From Caldimonas tepidiphila (lineage in GTDB: Bacteria > Pseudomonadota > Gammaproteobacteria > Burkholderiales > Burkholderiaceae_C), in the NCBI RefSeq assembly GCF_003569765.1, contig NZ_QXMG01000064.1, forward strand, positions 1 through 32,584: a stretch of DNA of 32,584 nucleotides. The letters are read 5' to 3'. The number at the start of each line of letters is the position of its first letter. Position 1 is the stretch's first letter. Position numbers and translations under genes: made by a program. The notes under the pieces are model-generated. The model ran no database searches. It was given only the letters and a program-made list of their open reading frames with translations, and was not told the DNA's origin. Below are positions 15,325 through 22,643 of the stretch, one piece after another.

Positions 15325-16326
15325 TCAGCGCTGCGCCATTCCCGCCAGGATCAGGCTCAGCGCCTGCACGCTCACGCTGTCCTTGGCGCTCCACAGCGGC
15401 TCGTAGAGCGACTTCAGGCGCCGCACCATCGGGCCGTAGTCCTTGCAGTCGTAGAACTTCACGCCCTCCTTCTCCAGCCGCGCCTGGGTCTCGCGCACGC
15501 GCCGGTTCCACTCCTCGCGCATGTGCAGCGCCGACTGCCGGCCCGCCAGCAGCAGCGCCTGCTGCTGCTCCTTCGTGAACTCGTTCCAGGCCTTCTTGCC
15601 GATGACGAGCATCTCGGGTGTCACCAGGTGGCGCGTGAAGGTGTAGTGCGGCGCGAGCTTGTAGTGCCCGGTGGATTCGTAGGAGGGCAGGTTGTTCTCG
15701 GCGCCGTCGACCCGGCCCTCCTCGAGCGCGCGGTAGACGTCCTTGAAGGGCAGCGGCACCGCGTGCGCGCCCATGCGCTCGACCATGTCGATGTGCGTGC
15801 GGGTGGTGCCGACGCGCAGCTTCACGTCCTTGAACTCGTGCACGCTGTCCAGCGGACGGCTGCGGTGGTAGAAGTTGCGCGTGCCGCCGTCGTACCAGCC
15901 GAGCAGGATGACGCCGGCCTTCTCGAGCTCGCCCGCGAGCAGCTCGCCGAGCGGCCCGTCGAGCAGCGCGAACATGCGCGCGCTGTCGTGGAACATGTAG
16001 GGCATGCCCAGCACGCGCAGCGCCGGCACCTTCTCGCCGTAGCCGACCAGGCCCGTCACCGCGAAGTCGATCTCGCCGGAGGCGAGCTTGTCGAGCACCT
16101 GCCCCTGCGGGCCGAGCTCCGAGTCGGGATACACCCGCGCGGTGTGCGCGCCCTTCGTCACGGCGGCCACCGCGGCGGCGAAGCGCTGCATGCCCTGGTT
16201 CACCGGGTAGCCATCGGCATGCACGCTCCAGCCCTTGAACTCGCGCGCCTGCACGGGCGGGGCGGCTTGCAGCAGCGCGGCCGCGGCCAGCAGCCAGGGA
16301 ACGGCGCGTCGGGGACGGATTCGCAT
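15325..16326 (-). CDS. Orphan TRAP substrate-binding protein, DctP family
   Basis: A 333-residue periplasmic DctP-type binding protein. The N terminus is an Arg-rich signal peptide ending at about PPVQARE. WSVHADGYPVNQGMQRFA, YPDSELGPQGQVLDKLASGEIDF, VKLRVGTTRTHIDMVERMGA (with the carboxylate-binding Arg) and ALEEGRVDGAENNLPSYESTGHYK are DctP features. The start at 16326 has AAGGAA seven bases upstream; an ATG at 16350 is a less likely alternative. No dctQ or dctM is next to it. It is quite different from the DctP of the left operon. It is divergent from kdgK, with a KdgR-type box in the shared upstream region, so it may bind a pectin-derived uronate or keto acid and either borrow DctQM at 8938-10993 or act elsewhere. 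Confidence 0.9.
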   Translation of the reverse strand: MRIRPRRAVPWLLAAAALLQAAPPVQAREFKGWSVHADGYPVNQGMQRFAAAVAAVTKGAHTARVYPDSELGPQGQVLDKLASGEIDFAVTGLVGYGEKVPALRVLGMPYMFHDSARMFALLDGPLGELLAGELEKAGVILLGWYDGGTRNFYHRSRPLDSVHEFKDVKLRVGTTRTHIDMVERMGAHAVPLPFKDVYRALEEGRVDGAENNLPSYESTGHYKLAPHYTFTRHLVTPEMLVIGKKAWNEFTKEQQQALLLAGRQSALHMREEWNRRVRETQARLEKEGVKFYDCKDYGPMVRRLKSLYEPLWSAKDSVSVQALSLILAGMAQR

Positions 16327-16514
16327 CGTCGCTTCCTTCTCTCGATTCATGTTTCGCGGGCCCTGCGGCCGCAGCGCGCGGCGGGGACCGGCATCTCGGG
16401 GGGGGTGGGGACGGTCGTCAGAACCGGAAGGACGGCCGGCGCAGGCAGCGGCAGGCTGCACGGGGGGAGGGGAGACCCGGGGAATGCCGGGTCCCTGCTT
16501 GCGCCGGGTCTAGA

Positions 16515-16538
16515 TAGAATATCGAAACATTGTTTCAA
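16515..16538 (+). promoter_or_regulatory. KdgR-type operator and possible -10 before kdgK
   Basis: The palindrome GAAAC-ATT-GTTTC (16524-16536), in the context CGAAACATTGTTTCA, agrees with the enterobacterial KdgR box core TGAAACA-N-TGTTTCA. It lies 20 bp upstream of the kdgK ATG. A TAGAAT hexamer at 16515-16520 could be the -10, though I see no good -35. The IclR-family KdgR encoded at 31117-31944 is the natural candidate to bind. The same site lies about 200 bp upstream of the divergent dctP. Confidence 0.75.
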
Positions 16539-16556
16539 AAGTTGTAAGGGGAATCC

Positions 16557-17504
16557 ATGAAACCGGTCCGACGCGTCGCGTTGTTCGGCGAGTGCATGCT
16601 CGAGCTGCAGGGGGAGGCCTTCGGCGAGATGCGCCAGACCTTCGGCGGAGACACGCTCAACACCGCCGTCTACCTCGCCCGCTGCGGCGCGGCGCGCGGC
16701 GTGTCGGCGAGCTACGCCACCGGGCTCGGCGAGGACCGCCTCAGCGAGGGCATGCTGCAGCGCTGGGCCGAGGAGGGCATCGGGCTGGAGCTGGTGCGGC
16801 GCATCCCGGGGCGCATGCCGGGGCTGTACCTGATCGAGGTCGACGCGCGCGGCGAGCGCAGCTTCAGCTACTGGCGCGACACCAGCGCCGCGAAGGCCTA
16901 CTTCGACGCCTTCTCGACGCCGCTGGAGGCGGCGGCCGACAGCCTCGACGCGCTCTACCTGAGCGGCATCAGCCTGGCGATCCTGCCGGTGGCGGGGCGC
17001 GAGCGGCTGTACGCGCTGATGCGGCAGATGCGCGAGCGCGGCGCGACGGTGGTGTTCGACAACAACTACCGCCCGCGCCTGTGGGCGACGCGCGAGGAGG
17101 CGCAGCAGGCCTTCGCGCGCGCCTATGCGCTGTCGGACATCGCGCTCGTCACCGCCGAGGACGAGCAGGCGCTGCACGGGCTGCCCGACGCCGACGCGGC
17201 GGTGGCGCACGCGCTGGCGCTGCCGAGCGCGGAGGTGGTGGTCAAGCGCGGCGGCGGCACGACGCTGGTGCGCCGTGCCGGCGAGGCGCTGGTGGAGGTG
17301 CCGGCCGAGCGCGTCGCGCAGGTGGTCGACACCACCGCCGCGGGCGACTCCTTCGCCGGCGGCTACCTGAGCGTGAGGCTCACCGGCGGCTCGGTGCGCG
17401 AGGCCGCGAGCCTCGGCAACCGGCTCGCCGCGACGGTGATCCAGCACCGCGGCGCGCTGATCCCGCGCGAGGCGATGGCTGCGCTGATGCAGCCCGCGGC
17501 GTGA
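16557..17504 (+). CDS. kdgK: 2-keto-3-deoxygluconate kinase (PfkB family)
   Basis: A 315-residue PfkB-family sugar kinase that phosphorylates KDG to KDPG, the point where the pectin and aldonate branches join. Visible parts are GECMLELQG (about 11-19), FGGDTLNTAVYLARCG (29-44), the substrate-side segment RSFSYWRDTSAAK (101-113), FDNNYRPRLW (167-176), and the C-terminal signature DTTAAGDSFAGGYL with catalytic-type Asp264. RSFSYWRD is typical of KdgK rather than fructokinase or ribokinase. An AAGGGG site precedes the ATG, and a KdgR-type box lies just upstream. The MFS gene follows by 36 bp. Confidence 0.94.
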   Translation: MKPVRRVALFGECMLELQGEAFGEMRQTFGGDTLNTAVYLARCGAARGVSASYATGLGEDRLSEGMLQRWAEEGIGLELVRRIPGRMPGLYLIEVDARGERSFSYWRDTSAAKAYFDAFSTPLEAAADSLDALYLSGISLAILPVAGRERLYALMRQMRERGATVVFDNNYRPRLWATREEAQQAFARAYALSDIALVTAEDEQALHGLPDADAAVAHALALPSAEVVVKRGGGTTLVRRAGEALVEVPAERVAQVVDTTAAGDSFAGGYLSVRLTGGSVREAASLGNRLAATVIQHRGALIPREAMAALMQPAA

Positions 17505-17540
17505 GCCTCTCCGCCGCGCGGCACGCTTCCCGTCCCCGCG

Positions 17541-18785
17541 ATGCCTGAGGGCCGCCCGGTGGCGGCCGCCCCGCTTTCCGGCGCCTCGCAGGCCCCGGCG
17601 CTGCGCAACCTCGCGTGGCTGGACGCCTTGGCGCTGAGCCGCAACCTGATGTTCGCGGTGCCGGTGCTGGTGCCGTTCTGGCGCGGCAGCGGGCTCGGCA
17701 TGACCGAGCTGATGCTGCTGCAGTCCTACTTCTCGGTGCTGGCGGTGGCGCTGGAGGTGCCCACCGGCATGCTGGCCGACCGCTTCGGCCGCCGCCTCAG
17801 CCTGCTCGCCGGCATGGCGGCGCTCGCCGCGGCGGTCGGCACCTATGCGGTCGGGCACAGCCTCGCGATCTTCCTCGTCGCCGAGACGCTGTTCGCGCTC
17901 GGGCATGCGCTCACCTCCGGCGCCGACGTCGCGCTGCTGCACGACAGCCTGCAGGCAGGCGGCCGGGGCGGGGACTACGCGCGCCGCTTCGGCCGCTACC
18001 AGGCGCTGCAGCTCGCCGCGGGCGCGGCCTCGAGCCTGCTCGGCGGCTGGTGGTGCGCCGACGACCCGCGGCTCGGCTGGTGGCTGACGCTGCCGGTGCT
18101 GCTGCTCGGGCTGTGGCCGTGCTGGCGGCTGGTCGAGCCGCGGCCGATCGCGCGGGAGGCGGCCGGGGGCGCCTCGTCCTGGCGCGATCTGCTGCCGCTG
18201 CTGCGCGAGCCCTCGCTGCGCGCGCTGCTGCTGCTCGGCGCCGGCACCTGGGGCCTGAACCGCGCGGTGCAGTGGCTGCTGCAGCCCTATTTCGAGCAGG
18301 CCGGGCTCGGCCTGGAGGCCTTCGGCGCGCTGCTGGCCGGCGGCATGCTGCTCGCCGCGCTGGCCAGCCAGCTCAGCGGCGCGGCGCTGGCGCGGCTCGG
18401 TGCGCGGCGCATGGGGCTGGGGCTCGTGCTGCTGGCCGGGCTCGCCTTCGCCGCGATGGCCTGGGCGCAGGGCCGCCCCGGCATCGCGCTGCCGGTGGGG
18501 CTCGCGGCGCTGGCGGCGCAGCAGCTCGTCGCGGGCAGCGTGCACACCCTCTACACCACCGCGCTGAACCAGCGGCTGCCGGACGCGCTGCGCGCCACCG
18601 GCCTGTCGATGCAGGCGCTGCTCGGCACCGCCGCCTATGCCGGCTCGATCCCGCTGCTCGGCCTCACGGCCGACTCGGCCGGGCTGGGCGCGGCGCTGGC
18701 GCTGCTCGCGGCGCTGGTCGCCTCGCTGCTGCTGCCGCTGTGGGCCCGCGCCCGGGCGGCGCTCGCGGCGACCGCCTCGCACTGA
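17541..18785 (+). CDS. Major facilitator superfamily transporter
   Basis: A 414-residue inner-membrane protein with about twelve hydrophobic segments. The loop 2-3 motif LADRFGRRLSLLAG and the GADVALLHDSL stretch after helix 4 are typical of the MFS. A hydrophilic loop near 200-215 (VEPRPIAREAAGG) separates the two halves. It follows kdgK by 36 bp without a clear ribosome site, so it may be expressed with it. Substrate is not readable; context suggests a uronate, KDG or a related acid, but this subgroup also contains drug exporters. Confidence 0.85.
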   Translation: MPEGRPVAAAPLSGASQAPALRNLAWLDALALSRNLMFAVPVLVPFWRGSGLGMTELMLLQSYFSVLAVALEVPTGMLADRFGRRLSLLAGMAALAAAVGTYAVGHSLAIFLVAETLFALGHALTSGADVALLHDSLQAGGRGGDYARRFGRYQALQLAAGAASSLLGGWWCADDPRLGWWLTLPVLLLGLWPCWRLVEPRPIAREAAGGASSWRDLLPLLREPSLRALLLLGAGTWGLNRAVQWLLQPYFEQAGLGLEAFGALLAGGMLLAALASQLSGAALARLGARRMGLGLVLLAGLAFAAMAWAQGRPGIALPVGLAALAAQQLVAGSVHTLYTTALNQRLPDALRATGLSMQALLGTAAYAGSIPLLGLTADSAGLGAALALLAALVASLLLPLWARARAALAATASH

Positions 18786-18947
18786 AGCGCGCGTCCGGCG
18801 CGAGCCACGCGCCGCCTGGCGAGCTTCGCGAGCGCGCCGCTTCGTCCTTCGTCCCGGGCCGGGGCTGCCGGCCACGTCCCGGCTTTCCCCGCCCCGCCGG
18901 TCGCATCCCTGCAGGCGGCTGCCCGCGTCGCCGGTGCGCCGCAAGCG

Positions 18948-18978
18948 AAAAGGCCCTCGCGCCTGCACGCGAGGGCCT
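18948..18978 (-). terminator. Intrinsic terminator after the porin gene
   Basis: Eleven-bp perfect arms AGGCCCTCGCG (18951-18961) and CGCGAGGGCCT (18968-18978) surround a 6-nt loop. On the minus strand the stem runs into TTTT (18948-18951). It starts 24 bp after the porin stop codon. It lies in the 217-bp gap between the convergent MFS and porin genes; I see no T-tract on the plus side to make it bidirectional, and no other feature in that gap. Confidence 0.85.
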
Positions 18979-19002
18979 GCCGGTTCAGGACCGGGGCGGG
19001 GC

Positions 19003-20037
19003 TCAGAAGTTGTGACGCACCGCCACTTCGTAGCCGTTGGCCGAGAAGTCGGTCGCCTGGGCGCCGGCGGCGTTGAAGCTCTTGAGCTGCTCGCGCACCG
19101 CCGACAGGTTGATCGAGGTGCGCTTGCTCAGCGGGTAGTGGTAGCCGATACCGAGGCGGTCGCTGTCGCGGTCGCCGGCGAAGGTGCCGGCGTTGTTGAT
19201 GCGCTCCTCGTCGATGCGGCGGAACGACACGCGCGCCTCGCCCGGGCCGGCCGGGATGCGCGCGCCGACCGTGAAGACGGTGGACGAGCCCTGGTCGTTC
19301 TGGCCGAGGTCGTTGGTGCGGGCATAGGTGAAGGAGGGCCGCACGAAGCCGAGGTCGTAGGCGCCGGCCAGCGTCGCGGTCTTCATCGAGTTGCTAGCGG
19401 TCGTGAAGATCGCGTCCTGCTCCACCTGGTAGGTGGTGGCCAGCACCAGCTTGCCCATCGCGTAGTCGAGGTGGAAGCCGGCCGCGTCGTGGCGCGTCGC
19501 CGCGCTGCCGCGCGGGGCCATCGCAAGGCCGCCCGTGAAGCCGGCGAGCTTCGGCGTGGTGTAGTAGACGGCGCCGTCCCACTTCGCCGCGCCGCGCGCG
19601 GTGCGGCTGCCGTTGCCGGCATAGGAGTCGCCGCCGAAGGCCTCGAAGCGGCCGTTCACGCCCAGGTTGTCGGCCGGCGAGCTCTGGCGGCCGAGCTGCA
19701 CCTTGCCGAGCGTCTTGCTCGCCAGGCCGACCCAGGCCTTGTCCTTCCAGAACACGTTGCCGTCGACCATGCCGCTGACGCCGAGGAAGCGGTGCTCGAG
19801 CTGGAAATAGGCCGAGTTGCCGCCGCCGAGGTCCTCGGTCCCCATGAAGCCGATGCGGCCCGTGGAACTGTCGGCGAGGGAAGTCGCGGTGTCTCCCGAC
19901 GTGAGCAGGTTGACGGGCGCCTTGCGCACGCCCAGGTCGACGCGGCCGTACACGGTCACGTTCGACGCCTGGGCCTGCACGGCACCGCAGAAGGCGGCCG
20001 CGGCGGCGGCGACGACGGCGAGTTGCATCTTGTTCAT
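19003..20037 (-). CDS. Gram-negative general porin (Burkholderiales OmpC-like)
   Basis: A 344-residue outer-membrane beta-barrel. The signal peptide MNKMQLAVVAAAAAAFCGAV ends at about VQAQA; the mature protein begins SNVTVYGRVDLGV, as betaproteobacterial porins do. STGRIGFMGTEDLGGGNSAYFQLEH, KDKAWVGLASKTLGKVQLGRQ and the C-terminal YEVAVRHNF with terminal Phe (BAM signal) are further marks. The start at 20037 has an AGAGGAG site; a longer frame from 20106 does not look real. It lies 271 bp downstream of kdgF on the same strand. It probably lets acidic oligogalacturonides cross the outer membrane, a role filled by the unrelated KdgM in enterobacteria, but substrate specificity cannot be read. 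Confidence 0.93.
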   Translation of the reverse strand: MNKMQLAVVAAAAAAFCGAVQAQASNVTVYGRVDLGVRKAPVNLLTSGDTATSLADSSTGRIGFMGTEDLGGGNSAYFQLEHRFLGVSGMVDGNVFWKDKAWVGLASKTLGKVQLGRQSSPADNLGVNGRFEAFGGDSYAGNGSRTARGAAKWDGAVYYTTPKLAGFTGGLAMAPRGSAATRHDAAGFHLDYAMGKLVLATTYQVEQDAIFTTASNSMKTATLAGAYDLGFVRPSFTYARTNDLGQNDQGSSTVFTVGARIPAGPGEARVSFRRIDEERINNAGTFAGDRDSDRLGIGYHYPLSKRTSINLSAVREQLKSFNAAGAQATDFSANGYEVAVRHNF

Positions 20038-20308
20038 GGGGAAATCTCCTCTGGTATGGACGACATCGGTCTCGTGGCCGTGCGCATTCCTGGCGCGCGC
20101 GGCCACTTCTGGACAGGCGCTCCCGTCGATGTCCCGGGGGCGCGCTTGGGTCGGGTCGGATGGAATCGGCGGCCGTGCGGAGGACGGCCGCGGTCGGGGG
20201 GCGTGGCGGCAGGGCCAGGCCCCCGGCAGGGCGCGCGGAGGGCGCCGGGGTGGAGCGGGGCGGGCGGCACCGCAGGGCGCCGCTCGCCGGGAACCTCAGT
20301 TCAGGGCG
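20038..20308. other. Porin upstream region
   Basis: This 271-bp gap between kdgF and the porin on the minus strand contains the porin ribosome site (AGAGGAG at about 20044-20050). I see no KdgR-type palindrome and no obvious terminator for kdgF. A frame open across it on the minus strand gives no family-like protein. Confidence 0.5.
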
Positions 20309-20641
20309 TCAGAGGTAGTCCTCGCGGCAGGGCGAGAACTGGTCCAGCAGGGTGCTGTCGGCCTCGAGCGCGACCACGCCGTGGCGGCAGTGCCGCGGCG
20401 CGATGAAGGCGTCGCCGGCGCGCAGCACGCGCTTGACGCCGTCGATCTCGGCCTCGAAGGAGCCCGACACCACGTAGGCGATCTGGTCGTGCACATCGTG
20501 CGAGTGCACCTCGCCGACGGCCCCCTTGTCGAAACGGACCAGCACCGCCATCAGCTCCGCGGTGTGGCCGACGACCTTGCGGCGGATGCCGCCGCCGAGG
20601 TCGGTCCAGGGCGTCTCTGCGCCGTAGAAGAAGGGGCTCAT
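20309..20641 (-). CDS. kdgF: Pectin degradation cupin KdgF (unsaturated uronate cyclisation/linearisation)
   Basis: A 110-residue single-domain cupin. KdgF speeds conversion of the 4,5-unsaturated uronate released by oligogalacturonate lyase to the linear 5-keto-4-deoxyuronate used by KduI. The metal site is complete: His46, His48 and Gln53 in HSHDVHDQI, and His87 in APRHCRHGV. LDQFSPCREDYL at the C terminus is typical. I start at 20641 because AGGAG is 6-8 bp upstream; an in-frame ATG at 20662 would lie over that site. The gene is divergent from kduI, and the two share a control region with two KdgR-type boxes. Confidence 0.93.
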   Translation of the reverse strand: MSPFFYGAETPWTDLGGGIRRKVVGHTAELMAVLVRFDKGAVGEVHSHDVHDQIAYVVSGSFEAEIDGVKRVLRAGDAFIAPRHCRHGVVALEADSTLLDQFSPCREDYL

Positions 20642-20665
20642 CGGATCTCCTCTTGGAGCCAAAAT

Positions 20666-20682
20666 CTGAAACAGCGTTTCAG
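20666..20682. promoter_or_regulatory. kdgR box: KdgR-type operator, perfect palindrome (kdgF side)
   Basis: CTGAAAC-AGC-GTTTCAG is a perfect 7+3+7 palindrome matching the KdgR box core TGAAACA-N-TGTTTCA except for one central base. It lies 25 bp upstream of kdgF and about 8 bp before the candidate -35 of kduI, so it can affect both divergent genes. Confidence 0.82.
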
Positions 20683-20689
20683 TTTGGGC

Positions 20690-20717
20690 TTGTGAAACAT
20701 CAAGTTGCGTGTACTAT
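20690..20717 (+). promoter_or_regulatory. Candidate sigma70 promoter of kduI
   Basis: TTGTGA (20690-20695) and TACTAT (20712-20717) are separated by 16 bp. The predicted start near 20724 lies between the two KdgR-type boxes, leaving a leader of about 148 nt to the kduI ATG. On the minus strand TATAGT (20713-20718) could serve as the -10 of kdgF, so divergent promoters may overlap here. Confidence 0.5.
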
Positions 20718-20734
20718 AGAGCCCAGAAGATTTT

Positions 20735-20749
20735 TGAAACAGTGGTTCA
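20735..20749. promoter_or_regulatory. kdgR box: KdgR-type operator, imperfect (kduI side)
   Basis: TGAAAC-AGT-GGTTCA is a one-mismatch palindrome of the same KdgR type, about 10 bp after the predicted kduI start of transcription. A repressor bound here would block initiation or early elongation. Its centre is 68 bp from the centre of the first box, so looping or cooperative binding is possible. Confidence 0.7.
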
Positions 20750-20871
20750 TGGAAGAAGAACCGTGTTTTTGGGGAAAGTACCTAGATCCTGTCAGCGCGG
20801 CGCCACATGCCGCGGGGGCAGGAAGGGGCCGCCACCTGGCTGCGCCCTGACGCCACAGCAAAGGAGCAAAG

Positions 20872-21708
20872 ATGGAGATCCGACAGCCGATCCACAGCGA
20901 CCACGCCAAGACGCTCGACACCACCGGCCTGCGCGAGCAGTTCCTGGTCGAGAGCATCTTCCGTCCCGACGAGGCGACGCTGACCTACAGCCAGATCGAT
21001 CGCATCATCGTCGGCGGCATCATGCCGGTGACGAAGGCGGTGACCTTCTCGCCGGAGCTGGGCAAGCACACCGGCACCGACTACTTCCTGCAGCGCCGCG
21101 AACTCGGCCTGATCAACATCGGCGGCGCGGCCGTCGTGCTGGTGGACGGCCGCACCTTCGAGGTCGGCCCCAAGGAGGCGCTCTACATCGGCCAGGGCGC
21201 CAAGGAGGTCGCGTTCCGCAGCGCCGACTCCGCGCAGCCCGCCAAGCTCTACTTCAACTGCGCGCCCGCGCACACCAGCTACCCGCACAAGAAGGTGACG
21301 CTGGCCGAGGCCTCGCCCGAGACGCTCGGCGACCCGAAGACCAGCAACCGCCGCACGATCTACAAGTTCCTCGTGCCCGACGTGCTGCCGACCTGCCAGC
21401 TGCTGATGGGCATGACCGAGCTGGAGGAGGGCAGCCTGTGGAACACGATGCCCTGCCACACGCACGACCGCCGCATGGAGGTCTACTTCTACTTCGGCAT
21501 GTCGGACAACGCGGTGGTCTTCCACATGCTCGGCCAGCCGCAGGAGACGCGCCACCTCGTGGTGCGCAACGAGCAGGCGGTGATCTCGCCGAGCTGGTCG
21601 ATCCACTCGGGCGTGGGCACGCAGGCCTACACCTTCATCTGGGGCATGGTCGGCGAGAACCAGGTCTTCAAGGACATGGACCACGTGCCCATGACCGCGC
21701 TGCGCTGA
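20872..21708 (+). CDS. kduI: 5-keto-4-deoxyuronate isomerase KduI
   Basis: A 278-residue cupin-type isomerase converting 5-keto-4-deoxyuronate to 2,5-diketo-3-deoxygluconate. The zinc ligands fall at exactly the E. coli positions: His196, His198 and Glu203 in [16 protein letters not shown], and His245 in [38 protein letters not shown] and [12 protein letters not shown] are further family blocks. The length equals that of E. coli KduI. An AAGGAG site lies before the ATG. It is the first gene of the plus-strand pectin block and is followed by kduD after 22 bp. Confidence 0.97.
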   Translation: MEIRQPIHSDHAKTLDTTGLREQFLVESIFRPDEATLTYSQIDRIIVGGIMPVTKAVTFSPELGKHTGTDYFLQRRELGLINIGGAAVVLVDGRTFEVGPKEALYIGQGAKEVAFRSADSAQPAKLYFNCAPAHTSYPHKKVTLAEASPETLGDPKTSNRRTIYKFLVPDVLPTCQLLMGMTELEEGSLWNTMPCHTHDRRMEVYFYFGMSDNAVVFHMLGQPQETRHLVVRNEQAVISPSWSIHSGVGTQAYTFIWGMVGENQVFKDMDHVPMTALR

Positions 21709-21730
21709 ATCTCCCAGAAAGGCTCACCCA

Positions 21731-22492
21731 ATGATCCTCGAACAGTTCAGCCTCGCCGGCAAGGTCGCCATCGTCACCGGTTGCGACACCGGGCTCGGCC
21801 AGGGCATGGCCCGCGCGCTGGCCCAGGCCGGCGCCGACATCGTCGGCGTCAACGTCTCCGAGCCGCGCGACACCGCCGCGCAGGTGGAGGCGCTCGGGCG
21901 CAGCTTCCTCGACCTGCGCGCCAACCTCGCCGAGACCGGCTGCATCGAAGGCCTCGTCAAGGAGGCGGTGCGCGTGTGCGGCCGCGTCGACATCCTGATC
22001 AACAACGCCGGCATCATCCGCCGCGAGGACGCGATCAAGTTCTCCGAGAAGGACTGGGACGATGTCATGGACATCAACCTCAAGTCGGTGTTCTTCTTCT
22101 CGCAGGCGGTGGCGCGCCAGTACATCGCCCAGGGCCGCGGCGGCAAGATCATCAACGTCGCCTCGATGCTGTCCTTCCAGGGCGGCATCCGCGTGCCGTC
22201 CTACACCGCGTCCAAGAGCGGCGTGATGGGCATCACGCGGCTGATGGCCAACGAGTGGGCCTCGCACGGCATCAACGTCAACGCGATCGCGCCGGGCTAC
22301 ATGGCCACCAACAACACCGCCGCGCTGCGCGCCGACGAGAGCCGCAACCAGGCCATCCTCGAGCGCATCCCGGCCGGCCGCTGGGGCAAGCCCGACGACC
22401 TCGCCGGCCCGGTGGTGTTCCTCGCCTCCGACGCCTCGTCCTACGTCAACGGCTACACCATCGCGGTGGACGGGGGTTGGCTCGCCCGCTGA
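21731..22492 (+). CDS. kduD: 2-keto-3-deoxygluconate dehydrogenase KduD
   Basis: A 253-residue SDR that reduces 2,5-diketo-3-deoxygluconate to KDG with NADH. The nucleotide loop TGCDTGLGQG (16-25), NNAG (91-94), Ser145 and Tyr158-x3-Lys162 (SYTASKSG) form the usual active site. INVASMLSFQGGIRVPSYTASKSGV-like sequence, NAIAPGYMATNNT and the ending IAVDGGWLAR are typical of KduD. AGAAAGG lies before the ATG, and the gene follows kduI by 22 bp. After its stop comes a 151-bp gap holding four tandem stem-loops before the ABC transporter genes. Confidence 0.96.
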   Translation: MILEQFSLAGKVAIVTGCDTGLGQGMARALAQAGADIVGVNVSEPRDTAAQVEALGRSFLDLRANLAETGCIEGLVKEAVRVCGRVDILINNAGIIRREDAIKFSEKDWDDVMDINLKSVFFFSQAVARQYIAQGRGGKIINVASMLSFQGGIRVPSYTASKSGVMGITRLMANEWASHGINVNAIAPGYMATNNTAALRADESRNQAILERIPAGRWGKPDDLAGPVVFLASDASSYVNGYTIAVDGGWLAR

Positions 22493-22500
22493 CGGCGACG

Positions 22501-22623
22501 CCGGCCCTCGCGGCCGGACAACGACACCAAGAGCGCCGCCGCGCCTCTCGCGGCGGCGCCGGAGACACCCCGGCGCGGGCCTTCGCCCCGCGCCGGGAGC
22601 CAAGGTCCGGGCCTGACGCCCGG
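22501..22623 (+). repeat. Four tandem GC-rich stem-loops between kduD and the ABC transporter genes
   Basis: Perfect inverted repeats follow one another: CCGGCC/GGCCGG (22501-22517), GCGCCGCCGCG/CGCGGCGGCGC (22533-22559), CCCGGCGCGGG/CCCGCGCCGGG (22569-22597) and CCGGGC/GCCCGG (22607-22623), each with a 5-7 nt loop. None is followed by a T-run, so this is not a standard terminator. Such arrays can stabilise upstream RNA or slow polymerase and so set different levels for kduD and the transporter. The arms are not copies of one repeat. Confidence 0.7.
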
Positions 22624-22643
22624 CCTCTGGAAAGAGATCAACC

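Noticed and set aside
16347-18968. An 873-codon minus-strand frame opposite kdgK and the MFS gene
   Set aside because: The translation is Gln/Arg/Ala-rich without domains, while the plus strand encodes two clear protein families.
20653-20850. Sixty-five-codon plus-strand frame upstream of kduI
   Set aside because: It covers the KdgR boxes and the kduI promoter, and part of it lies before the predicted transcription start; no family resemblance.
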